Assembly: GCF_900890425.1 (NCBI RefSeq)
Contig: NZ_CAAHFG010000001.1
Span: 2,728,001 to 2,792,000 of the forward strand
From: Pontiella desulfatans
GTDB lineage: Bacteria > Verrucomicrobiota > Kiritimatiellia > Kiritimatiellales > Pontiellaceae
Length of the DNA: 64,000 nt
Direction: 5' to 3'
Positions within the stretch are counted from its first letter, which is position 1. Every line of letters begins with the position of its first letter. A program made the position numbers and the translations under genes. Below are positions 23,581 through 32,104 of this stretch, in pieces. Under the pieces are notes generated by a model that was given only the letters and a program-made list of their open reading frames with translations, did not search any database and was not told where the DNA came from.

Positions 23581-23606
23581 CCGCCCTGGCGTAACCGCCG
23601 GGGCGG
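23581..23606 (+). terminator. Terminator hairpin closing the accessory gene block
   Basis: CCGCCCTGGCG (23581-23591) pairs with CGCCGGGGCGG (23596-23606) with one G-T wobble. An A/T-rich tail ending in TTTTT follows. Confidence 0.6.
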
Positions 23607-23693
23607 TATTGATTATTTTTACCTATGCGATATGCGGGACGTACCCGAGCAACGTGTGCAACATCCGCATACCCCCTCGCTATCAACTCACCG

Positions 23694-23815
23694 GTTTTGG
23701 AACGGTGTTCCAAAGATCAGGAATCCAGAATCGGTTCGGGGACTTTGCCCACCACCATTGATTTCGGTAGCGGGGATATTGCTCGGCACTAGTTTTGGAA
23801 CGGTGTTCCGAAGAT
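23694..23815. repeat. Pair of 24-bp direct repeats with palindromic core
   Basis: Copies at 23694-23717 and 23792-23815 differ at one base. Each contains the palindrome TTTGGAAC-GGT-GTTCC. No gene is seen around them. They could be operator sites or remains of an element end. Confidence 0.6.
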
Positions 23816-23850
23816 TGGCGGCTCGAAATTTGCGCCCAATTCTATTTGTT

Positions 23851-24127
23851 GATCAAACGCGAAGAACGCCTCGGCGGAGTCATTTCGTGGTACTACCGCG
23901 ACGCTGCATAGTCCTGCTGCTTCCAACATCATAACGCATCTCCCCGTTCATATAGAACGGCTACTCTCGCGCGCCCTGATCGCGGAAACTCAGTTGTTTT
24001 TCGACTTTTCATTGCTTCTTTCTATCAACTCCATGACTCCGCCTTCAACTTTTTCATCTCAAGCTCGCCCGTTGAACCCTTTGTTTTTCGCTGATTTGAG
24101 CTGCAACACCCAACCGCACCCATCAGG
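23851..24127 (+). mobile_element. 3' end remnant of an IS related to the transposase at 24241
   Basis: The first codons read IKREERLGGVISWYYRDAA then stop, matching the end of the split transposase (28621-28690). The following non-coding sequence also matches 28691-28950 in patches, ending in both cases with CACCCAYCAGG. The rest of this copy is missing. Confidence 0.65.
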
Positions 24128-24240
24128 CTGAATGCACTCCGATTCAGTACCTTCATACGCATAGTTGATTTCTTAGGGGTGCGGAAAGGTATCACCTCCC
24201 GCAAATAATTGACTGATAGAGGGTTTAGGGGATTTACGAT

Positions 24241-25074
24241 TTGAACAATTTGAAAGAGAATTCTTGGTTTCTGCAGGTGGTTTTCATTCTCATATCGCGA
24301 TTTTTCATGCCGCGATATGATGCACGAATTCAGATGCTGAAGTATCAGATCAAAATGCTTCGTGATCGAATTGATGATCCGCGAGTAATCACAACTCCGG
24401 AAGAACGGGCAGAGTTGATGCGACTGGGTGCGTTGATCGGCCATGAAATCTCCGATATCATGCTCGTTGCCAAACCGGACACCTATAGAGGATGGCTTCG
24501 AAAGAAAGCGGGCAAAAAGCCGACGCGCAAGGGTGGTCGCCCAGAAACGGATGCGGGAACCATCAAATTGATTATCAGACTCGCATCCGAAAATCTGGGA
24601 TGGGGATATAAGCGAATCTTTGGGGAACTGAGAAAACTGGGAGTCACAATTGGTCTGACGACCATCCGTGACATCATGAAGCGAAACAACTTTCACCCTG
24701 TACCGGATAAATCGCTGAAGAATCCAGACAGTACATGGTCGAGGTTCATTAGCTCGCACATCGAAACCTTGGTCGCTATCGACTTTTTTACAAAGCCCAT
24801 TTATACGCTCAAGGGAAAATTCGACGCGCACGTGCTGGTATTTATCCACCTTGGAAGTCGCCGTGTTTTTATGAGTCCGGCTACGTTTCATCCCGATGAA
24901 AAATGGGTGCTTCAGCAGGCAAGAAATGCAGCTATGTGGCTCGATGACATTGGAGTCAAGGCAAGCCATTTGATCCGTGACCGTGATGGAAAATTCCCGG
25001 ACAGTTTCGATGGCTTCTGGGAGTGTTCGGGTACAGAAATTGTGAAAACTCCGCCACGCACCCCTCAAGCGAAC
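24241..25074 (+). pseudogene. IS transposase (DDE integrase core), N-terminal part
   Basis: 278 codons of a transposase with a helix-turn-helix/IS481-like front and an rve integrase core: first catalytic Asp in VAIDFFTKPI, second in LIRDRDGKF, then PPRTPQAN. There the gene is broken by the serine-recombinase transposon at 25075. The remaining 86 codons, including the catalytic Glu (GFCECYIG), lie at 28430-28690. Joined, they give a 364-residue enzyme in frame. The first codon, at 24241 or a little downstream, is not firmly set. As it stands the transposase is inactive. Confidence 0.85.
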
Positions 25075-25157
25075 GATTATGCTTCATACTGCACCTCATT
25101 GGAACATTGGAATCTACGGTTTTGTTTGGCGGCATTGTTTCGCATTGCTTCAACCTT

Positions 25158-27158
25158 TCATTTTTCTGGATGGTGGTCTTCCTTTAGTTTGTATAAATAC
25201 CTCTCTCCTCCGCACGCGCGTCTCTCAAATTGGTCTGAACATTTTCTAATTGTTGTTTGAGCGACCCGGTGCTCTATTGCAAGCTCTTTGGCGGTTTTCC
25301 ACCCCTTGGCGAGGAGCCGGTCTTTGCGGTTGGCAAGTCCGTGGGTGTTGCATATCTTGAATATGATTCTGCGGTTAAACTCGCATCCCGCAGCGGATTT
25401 CCGGCCGCGCTGGACGAAGATTTGAACGATTTCGGACTCGGTGTAATGATCCAGTAGGCGGTCGATTTCAGTGATCATCTCTGGCGGGGTCTTGCGCATC
25501 TGCCATGCGGTCGGCGGGTGCGGGACGTCCAATGACCGGGTCTGCCCTCCCCTGAACCGTATCTGAACACGGGCATATTCGGGAAAACGCGTAAGTGTTA
25601 CGTCTTCGATGAGCAGGCGGGCCATGCGCTTGCGCTGCTTGTCGGAGGTTGATGGATCGTTCCATATGCGTGGGAAGTCCTTGGCAAGCGCGCGTATCTT
25701 CCGACGGGCTGCCTCATCCAGGTTCAGACGGTCCTTTTCCCGTTGCTCTTCGTAATCCTGTTGCATGCGGGTTGCCTCACGGAGCTTCTCGTTCCAGTCC
25801 GCTTCGAGCTGGTCGGCAACCAGGCGGTTGCGCGGATCGACATTCATGAAGCGTTCGCGGGCCAGGTCGGCCTGGTAACGGGCTCGATCGACACCTTGGC
25901 GGCGAATGGAGTCGGCCTCCTCAAGCCTGGCCTGCACTTCATGCTGTACGTGCATGGAGAGATCGAGCGTCATAGGCTCGACAAGTTCGAGCAGGAGTTC
26001 GCCGACGGCGCGGTCGATCCCGCCCCCGTTCATGGCCTGGCATTTATCGGCTCCGTATTGGGTGGATTTGCTCTGGCAAAGGTAGTCCGGGACGGTTTTC
26101 CCGTGCCCTGAGTGGTACTTGACAGTCATCCGTTTTCCACATACTCCGCAACCGACCATTCCCTGCAGAAGCGCAGGACCTTCTCCCGGCGGATGGTCGC
26201 GCCGGTCGCTGCCGTGGGCCTTGGCGCAGGCCTGCAGGGTTTTAAGGTTGTCGTTGTATTCCTGCCAAGTGATATAACCGGCATGGGCATCGGGGATGAC
26301 CACATCCCATTCCTCCATCGGCTTGGGTTTGGTTTGCGCAGGGCCGTTTATCTGCTTTCGTGTTTTGGTACGGCCAAACACATAGACTCCAGCATAACGC
26401 GGATTGCGCAGGGTATGCACCGCCCGTGAATGCGAAAGGGGCGTCCAATCGATCTGGCCGCGGTTCGGCCCGTTTTTAAGGGCTCGGGGAAACAGAATCT
26501 TTTGTTCGCGAAACCATTTCACCACCCCCATGGCTGATCCGGTGCGCCGATAGGTTTTGAAGAACACGCCAATCACCTCCTGTACCTGCCGATCCGGATG
26601 CAGGACGACCTGGTCGCGCGCGTCGTAACAAAAACCGACAGGCAGGGGCATGCGCAGCTCTCCGCGTCGCGCTTTGTTCATAAGCCCTCCCTGCAAACGC
26701 GCACGCAGCACATGCAGCTCCGCCTCGCTCATCGTGCCCTTCATGCCCAACAGCAGGCGGTCGTTGAAATCGGCGGGGTTGTACAGGCCGTCTTCGTCAA
26801 GGATCAGCGTATCGGTGAGCGCGCAGATTTCCAGCAGGCGGTGCCAATCGCTGGAGTTACGCGCCAGACGCGACACCTCAAGCCCCAGTACAATTCCCGC
26901 CTTGCCCATCCCCACATCACCTACCAGACGCTGAAACCCTTCGCGGTCGGTGGACGCGCCGGACTTACCGAGATCGGTATCGATGACGACGACGCGGTCG
27001 TCCGGCCAGCCCAGCGCCACCGCCCGGCGGCGCAGATCATATTGGCGACGCGTACTTTCCGTATTATGAAGAACCTGTTGCAATGAAGACTGGCGGATAT
27101 AGAGATATGCATCGCGCCGAAGGTGATCACCGGTTACTTTCTGCCGAGTGCTTTCCAT
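25158..27158 (-). CDS. Large serine recombinase
   Basis: A 666-residue site-specific recombinase. The resolvase domain (about 14-165) has the catalytic YIRQSSLQQV (Ser24 with Arg22) and LEVSRLARNSSDW. A recombinase domain follows (about 190-300). Next comes a zinc ribbon (GCGVCGKRM with later CQ and KC), a long charged coiled-coil, and a C-terminal HTH-like segment. It should catalyse movement of the surrounding transposon. Its start overlaps the end of the preceding small gene. The length fits transposon-type recombinases with this gene neighbourhood. Confidence 0.93.
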   Translation of the reverse strand: MESTRQKVTGDHLRRDAYLYIRQSSLQQVLHNTESTRRQYDLRRRAVALGWPDDRVVVIDTDLGKSGASTDREGFQRLVGDVGMGKAGIVLGLEVSRLARNSSDWHRLLEICALTDTLILDEDGLYNPADFNDRLLLGMKGTMSEAELHVLRARLQGGLMNKARRGELRMPLPVGFCYDARDQVVLHPDRQVQEVIGVFFKTYRRTGSAMGVVKWFREQKILFPRALKNGPNRGQIDWTPLSHSRAVHTLRNPRYAGVYVFGRTKTRKQINGPAQTKPKPMEEWDVVIPDAHAGYITWQEYNDNLKTLQACAKAHGSDRRDHPPGEGPALLQGMVGCGVCGKRMTVKYHSGHGKTVPDYLCQSKSTQYGADKCQAMNGGGIDRAVGELLLELVEPMTLDLSMHVQHEVQARLEEADSIRRQGVDRARYQADLARERFMNVDPRNRLVADQLEADWNEKLREATRMQQDYEEQREKDRLNLDEAARRKIRALAKDFPRIWNDPSTSDKQRKRMARLLIEDVTLTRFPEYARVQIRFRGGQTRSLDVPHPPTAWQMRKTPPEMITEIDRLLDHYTESEIVQIFVQRGRKSAAGCEFNRRIIFKICNTHGLANRKDRLLAKGWKTAKELAIEHRVAQTTIRKCSDQFERRACGGERYLYKLKEDHHPEK

Positions 27159-27433
27159 CAGACCACCTCCCCGCCCAGAACGCCCAGTACCATTCCCGCC
27201 AGCGCCATGACCATGGAGCCCTGCACGGATGCGGGTAGCGAAACCGGCTCCCCGGATTCAACACGTTTTCCCTGCGCAGGAAGAACCTGCTCCCAAGCCT
27301 TCAGCCAGGCAGCGAAACCGCAGCTGACGAACAAAGCCATTCCCCAGCGTCCCTGCGCATAGAGGGGCGATTCCAGAGCGAGCCTCCGCAACCGCTCATA
27401 CCCCGCGCACGAGTCTACGCCGGTTGCCGCACG
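27158..27433 (-). CDS. Small protein upstream of serine recombinase (start uncertain)
   Basis: The frame closes at 27158 and encodes ERLRRLALESPLYAQGRWGM, then a helix and a hydrophobic tail (VMALAGMVLGVLGG). No ATG is well placed; translation may start at a TTG (27391) or by coupling at the HTH stop (27436). Similar short proteins sit between an HTH gene and a serine recombinase in related cassettes, as I recall them. Upstream of about 27433 the same frame is only the shadow of the HTH gene. Confidence 0.5.
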   Translation of the reverse strand, partial: RAATGVDSCAGYERLRRLALESPLYAQGRWGMALFVSCGFAAWLKAWEQVLPAQGKRVESGEPVSLPASVQGSMVMALAGMVLGVLGGEVV

Positions 27434-27435
27434 CC

Positions 27436-27903
27436 CTACATCAAGAGCCCTTTTTTTGCACCCTTCGCCAACGCACGCTCGATGCTGCGCGGATGCACCG
27501 TCAGGCCGAAGCGGCCCAGCACCCGCTCGGCCAACTCCGGCGTACGCAAGGCCGGCTCCTTCACTAAGGCGGACCGCATGAAACCCAGCACCTCGTCCGT
27601 CAACTTGTGCCCGTGTCTGGGGCCGCGCGGGCGAGGCAACAACCCGTTCATTCCCTCGCGCGTCCATGCCCGCTGAATGTCGTAGAACGCCACCCGCGAA
27701 AAGCCGAAGTCCGCCGAGGCCTGCGCAACGCTCACCCCGTCTTCGTGCACGCGGCGAAGCATCTCGTACTTCACCTGCACCACGTCCCGCGCGTCGAAAA
27801 ACTCGCACGATCCGAACAACCCGTCCGAGATCCGCGACGCCCGCGCATTGAACGTTCCGCTCTCCCGCAACACCTCTTCCTTCTTCCGCTCTTCGCTTCC
27901 CAT
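27436..27903 (-). CDS. Winged helix-turn-helix protein of the serine-recombinase cassette
   Basis: The ATG at 27903 (MGSEERKKEEVLRESGTFNA) has an AAAAGGAG site eight bases upstream; an earlier ATG at 27924 is also open. The 155-residue protein has two HTH parts. One is around GVSVAQASADFGFSRVAFYD and the other is a transposase-like winged helix near LTDEVLGFMRSALVKEPALR. It is likely the DNA-binding partner or regulator of the recombinase. Confidence 0.75.
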   Translation of the reverse strand: MGSEERKKEEVLRESGTFNARASRISDGLFGSCEFFDARDVVQVKYEMLRRVHEDGVSVAQASADFGFSRVAFYDIQRAWTREGMNGLLPRPRGPRHGHKLTDEVLGFMRSALVKEPALRTPELAERVLGRFGLTVHPRSIERALAKGAKKGLLM

Positions 27904-28115
27904 AACATGCTCCTTTTCGTTCATGCACCCTATCTGTAAAGAACATTACGCCGTACAAAAGCAAAAAGACAAGACTATTTTGCCGCGTATACCCTGACAA
28001 CAAAGGGGATACATCGCATAAATACAGGCCAGAAACAGCATTAACATGAGAATACAAAGGCATAATACGCTTTACATTAGTGACATATTTCGCCTTACAC
28101 ACTTCGTAGGGATAT

Positions 28116-28427
28116 TTACGTGTTATCATCGCCCACCTCCCTCTGCGAATCCAGATAGCGAACGAGAGCCAGCAGGTCCTCGCATCGGAACAAAGCGAGA
28201 CCTTCACTCAACTCGAAAAAAGGATCCAGAACGGACAACGACGTCCATGCAAGGGGAATCGAGGCCAGACGGCCCGGGCCGTTGCGAAAATACACGCACT
28301 CCTCGCTCCAGTTGCGCCGCACCTCCACAACAGGGAATAGCCTCCCTGCCAATGGATGGAACGGATGGGTTACACAAAAAGTTTGTGCTTCAAATTCCCC
28401 ATGAGGTGCAGTTGATTGCACTTCCAA
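28116..28427 (-). CDS. DUF5372 protein
   Basis: Family landmarks are VTHPFHPLAGRLFPVVEVRR, NWSEECVYF, SIPLAWTSL, DPF and FRCEDLLALVRYL. DUF5372 genes accompany serine recombinases in transposon cassettes. The start is a non-ATG (TTG at 28427 or GTG at 28421), placing the first codons in the terminal inverted repeat of the element, so the N-terminus is uncertain. About 100 residues. Confidence 0.75.
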   Translation of the reverse strand: MEVQSTAPHGEFEAQTFCVTHPFHPLAGRLFPVVEVRRNWSEECVYFRNGPGRLASIPLAWTSLSVLDPFFELSEGLALFRCEDLLALVRYLDSQREVGDDNT

Positions 28428-28429
28428 AC

Positions 28430-28690
28430 GGATTTTGTGAGTGCTATATCGGAAAAATTAAAAGCGAGTGCCTTAATTCTTTTATCTGCTTCAGTATGGA
28501 TCAGCTGGACTATATCAGTCGCGAATGGTTGAAATACTATCACAACCACCGACCGCATCAGGGAAAAGATATTGGAAACAAGATTCTTCGACCGGATTTC
28601 AAGCCCACGGACAAGGGCGAGATCAAACGCGAGCAACGACTCGGCGGAGTCATTTCGTGGTACTATCGAGCGCAAGCTTGCGCCGCATAA
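28430..28690 (+). pseudogene. IS transposase, C-terminal part
   Basis: 86 codons starting GFCECYIGKIKSEC, the third catalytic block (Glu) of the transposase broken at 25074. They continue through ICFSMDQLDYISREWLKYY and HRPHQGKDIGNKIL to a stop at 28690. The tail differs from the remnant copy at 23851 by a few residues (YYRAQACAA against YYRDAA). Confidence 0.85.
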
Positions 28691-28950
28691 TTTCCACCGG
28701 AAATAATGAGCGGAGCGAATGGTTAACCCGCATAGTCCTGCCATTTCCAACATCAAAGTTCACCTCCCCGTTCATGTAAAACGGAAGCTTCCTTGCGCCT
28801 TGATTGCGTGGATTTACCTGTTTCCAGGAGTTCCATCGTATTTTTCTATCAATTTCCCTGTTCCGTTTCCTGAATTATCAGCTCAATCACGCTCATTCCG
28901 CAGCCAGTTTCACCTATCTTCGGTACGCCACACCAATCCGCACCCACCAG
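28691..28950 (+). mobile_element. 3' non-coding end of the split IS
   Basis: After the transposase stop this stretch shares several blocks with the remnant copy (CATAGTCCTGC, TTCCAACATCA, CACCTCCCCGTTCAT, CACCCACCAGG). The IS probably ends near 28950, where the RND reading frame becomes recognisable. No gene is present. Confidence 0.55.
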
Positions 28951-28984
28951 GATCACCGTACTCAAAGTAATCGTCGCAGCGGAG

Positions 28985-31684
28985 GTGTCCGAATCCGTGC
29001 TGCGCGAGCTCGCGGAACGAACGCGCGACCGCTTGCTGCAGTCCAAAGGTATTACGCAACTGGAGCTCACCAACGTCCGAAGTCTGGAGGTCGCGATCGA
29101 GGTCAAACAGGATAAACTGCGCGAGCTCAATCTTTCGCTACAGGATGTTTCCGACATCGTCGCGCGTAATTCAGTCGAATTGCCGGGCGGAGGCATGAAA
29201 ACCACCAGTGGCGAGATTCTCGTCCGCGTTAAAGACCGGCGCGATCTCGGCCGCGAGTTCGCGAACATCCCAATCGTTACCTCCGCGGACGGCACCCAAT
29301 TGCTGCTCGAAGATATCGCGGAAATCAAAGACCGCTTCGACGAATCGGACAAATTCACCTTCTTCAACGGTAAGCCCGCGATGTCCCTCACCATTTACCG
29401 CGTGGGCAAGGAGACGCCGTTGACCGTGGAAGCGGCGGTAATAGAAGTCCTCGAGGAACTGCGGGACACCATGCCGGATGGTGTGGAGTTCACCATCTGG
29501 GATAACCGGGCCGACAGCTTCCGCGGTCGGATGTCGTTGTTGCTCAAAAACGGAGCGCTCGGGCTCCTGCTGGTGTTCGTTCTGCTGAGCGTGTTCCTCG
29601 AGATGCGCCTCGCATTTTGGGTGATGCTCGGTATTCCCATCTCCTTCCTTGGCACGTTCCTGTGCATGTCCGCGATGGACGTGAGCCTGAACATGATCAC
29701 CATGTTCGCGTTCCTGATCGCGCTGGGCATCGTGGTGGACGACGCGATCGTGGTGGGCGAGAACGTGTATCATTATCACCAAGACGGCATGCCGTTTCTG
29801 GACGCGGCGATCAAGGGCGCGCGGCAAATCGCGATTCCCGTCACGTTCAGCATCCTAACCAATATCGTGGCGTTCATGCCGCTCTATTTCGTACCCGGCT
29901 CCCTGGGGAAATTCTTCATGAATATTCCGTTAGTGGTGTGCGCGACCTTCGCGATCTCGCTGATCGAGGCGCTCTATATTCTTCCCGCCCATCTCGCGCA
30001 TCAGAATGATAAGAAAAAACCGGGGCGGCTCCATCGACTGCAGCAACGCTTCAGCAACACCTTCACGCGCTTCATCCAAACCAAATACGGCCCATTTCTC
30101 GACACGGTTCTCCACTACCGCTACTTCACCTTCAGCATCGGCCTCGTGATTCTGATCGTGACGTTGGGCTACGTGAAAAGCGGCCGCATGGGCTTCGAGA
30201 TGTTCCCCAGCGTCGAGTCCGATATCGGCCTCTGCAGTTACCAGCTCCCCTATGGCGCGCCCGTGGAAAAGACCAAAGCCGTGCACGACCGCGTCATCGC
30301 GGCTGGGAATAAAATCGCCCGGGATATTGAAAACGAAACGGGTAAAAAACTCGTCAAAGGCGTCTTTTCCACCATCGGCATTGGCCGCGGCGCCTCCGGC
30401 GGACATACCGCGAGCATTGAGTTCGAACTGCTCGCTCCCGATACGCGTCCCGTCTCCACGCAGCAGTTCGTCGATCGTTGGCGCGTCGCCAGTGGGAAAA
30501 TCGGTGGCTTGAAGACTCTGCGGTTTCGCTCCTCCTACGGCGGTCCCGGCGGCCGCGGCGAATCCCTCACCGTCGATCTCTCCCACCGCGATATGAACGT
30601 GCTCGAGCAAGCCAGCAAAGACGTCGCGGCCCGGCTAAGCGAATACCCCATGACGCGCGACATCGACGACGGCTTCACACCCGGCAAACCGCAGATCGAT
30701 TTCTCCATCAAACCGGAGGGCCGCAGCCTTGGACTCACCTCGCGTGAAATCGCGCGGCAGGTCCGCAACTCCTACTACGGTTCCGAGGCGATCCGGCAGC
30801 AACGCGGCCGCAACGAAATCCGCGTGCGCGTGCGCCTCCCGGAAGCTGAACGCGACACCGAATTCAGCCTGGAGGAAATGATCGTCCGAACGCCCGCGGG
30901 CACCGAAGTATCCTTGCGTGAAGTGGTCAACGTTGATCGCGGGCGCGCCTACACCTCTATCGCCCGGCGCGATGGCCGACGCGTCATCACCGTGACCGCG
31001 GACGTCAAACCGCGCGACCAGGTTCCGCGGATGCTGACCGTGCTCACCGAGGAGATCCTGCCCGACGTCATGCGTAAACACGCGGGGCTCTCCTTTTCGT
31101 TCGAGGGGCGTCAGGCCGACCAACGCGAAAGCCTTGGCGGACTCTTCGCCGGCCTGAAGCTCGCGTTGGTTCTGATTTACGTTTTGCTCGCGATCCCTTT
31201 CAAGAGCTACTGGCAACCGCTGATCATCATGGTCTCGATCCCGTTCGGCGTCATTGGCGCGGTCATCGGCCATATGATTCTCGGATACAGCCTTAGCCTG
31301 ATGAGCCTGTTCGGCATCGTCGCGCTTTCGGGCGTGGTGGTGAACGACTCGCTGGTCTTCATCGATTTCGCAAACCAAAAACGCCGCGAGGGCGCGGACA
31401 TGCACGACGCGGTCATCGCCGCGGGCGTGCAGCGCTTCCGGCCCATCGTCCTGACGACGCTCACCACCTTCTGCGGCCTGATGCCGATGATTCTGGAAAC
31501 CTCGCGTCAGGCCAAGTTCCTGATTCCCATGGCGATCTCGCTCGGATTCGGCATTCTCTTCGCGACCGGCATCACCCTCCTGCTCATCCCCTCGCTTATC
31601 CTGATCCTCGAAGACTGCGGAAAGGGCGTGAAACGCTTCCTCAACTGGCTTTTCGCGCGGGATGAGCGAGATAACGAGGCGTGA
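28985..31684 (+). pseudogene. RND efflux transporter (HAE1/AcrB-type), 5'-truncated
   Basis: An 899-codon frame from a GTG at 28985, with recognisable RND sequence from about 28958 (VLKVIVAAEVSES). It starts in the first periplasmic domain, so the first transmembrane helix and about 150 residues of a normal 1,040-residue pump are missing. The proton-relay Asp pair is in IALGIVVDDAIVV. The second half repeats the layout (GVIGAVIGHMILGYSL, GIVALSGVVVNDSLVF). The IS end lies immediately upstream and explains the truncation. Base use is more G/C-rich than the neighbours (CGCG, GAGATC codons). It is probably non-functional. Confidence 0.88.
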
Positions 31685-31868
31685 CGATTTAAAACGTAAG
31701 GATCACGGCCGACCTAAATCAGCCCGCGGCGTATCAGATTCGTTGCCCTTGTTTCTGCTGCGAAGCCGCTGTGGAAATGAAACGGCATATTTTACCGTGT
31801 CGGCGGATCTTCCGCAGCCCCGGATTGCCCATGACGTTCTCTCCCATTCAACTTCATAACCAGGAAGT

Positions 31869-32084
31869 TACCCCACTGAAACAAAAGATCCTGGGGTGCG
31901 CGGTGTCATGGGTTTAGGTGACATGACATAGACGTCGTCCTCTATTATGCTATTTTTCAAATGCGCTACAAGCAACGCATCAACAAGCAGTCGGGCAAAG
32001 CCCGGCACACAACAATAGGATCGAGGCGATTTGACAACGCCCAATTTTAAGGCGAAATAATTTGCAAAAAGCCTCATCCAGGAC
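31869..32084 (+). repeat. 217-bp interspersed repeat, copy A
   Basis: About 90 percent identical to 39455-39674. It starts with CCCCA...TGGGG arms (31871-31895), contains GGTGCGCGGTGTCATGGGTT, then CGGGC-AAA-GCCCG, and ends near GCAAAAAGCCTCATCCAG. It lies directly upstream of the GH106 gene. No coding function is convincing. Confidence 0.8.
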
Positions 32085-32104
32085 GTTCAACAAGGAATAA
32101 GGAA

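Larger units (their letters stand above)
25075..28429. mobile_element. Serine-recombinase transposon inserted in an IS transposase gene
   Basis: A 3.36-kb insertion with four minus-strand genes (DUF5372, HTH, small protein, large serine recombinase). Its limits come from rejoining the transposase frame. AACG occurs at both junctions (25072-25075 and 28427-28430). ACTGCACCTCAT (25088-25099) is inverted at 28401-28412, near both ends. Confidence 0.8.

Noticed and set aside
23694-23815. CRISPR array
   Set aside because: Only two copies, 98 bp apart, no further units and no cas genes.
24025-25068. 347-codon minus-strand ORF
   Set aside because: Antisense to the split transposase, whose integrase core is clear on the plus strand.
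27158-28207. 349-codon minus-strand ORF
   Set aside because: Only the part below about 27433 looks like protein; the rest is the off-frame reading of the HTH gene (Arg/Gly/Ala-rich).
29930-31405. Two minus-strand ORFs of 226 and 256 codons
   Set aside because: His/Asp/Glu-rich mirror frames of the RND pump gene.
31868-32077. 69-codon minus-strand ORF in repeat A
   Set aside because: Copy B does not keep the frame, so it is not likely coding.
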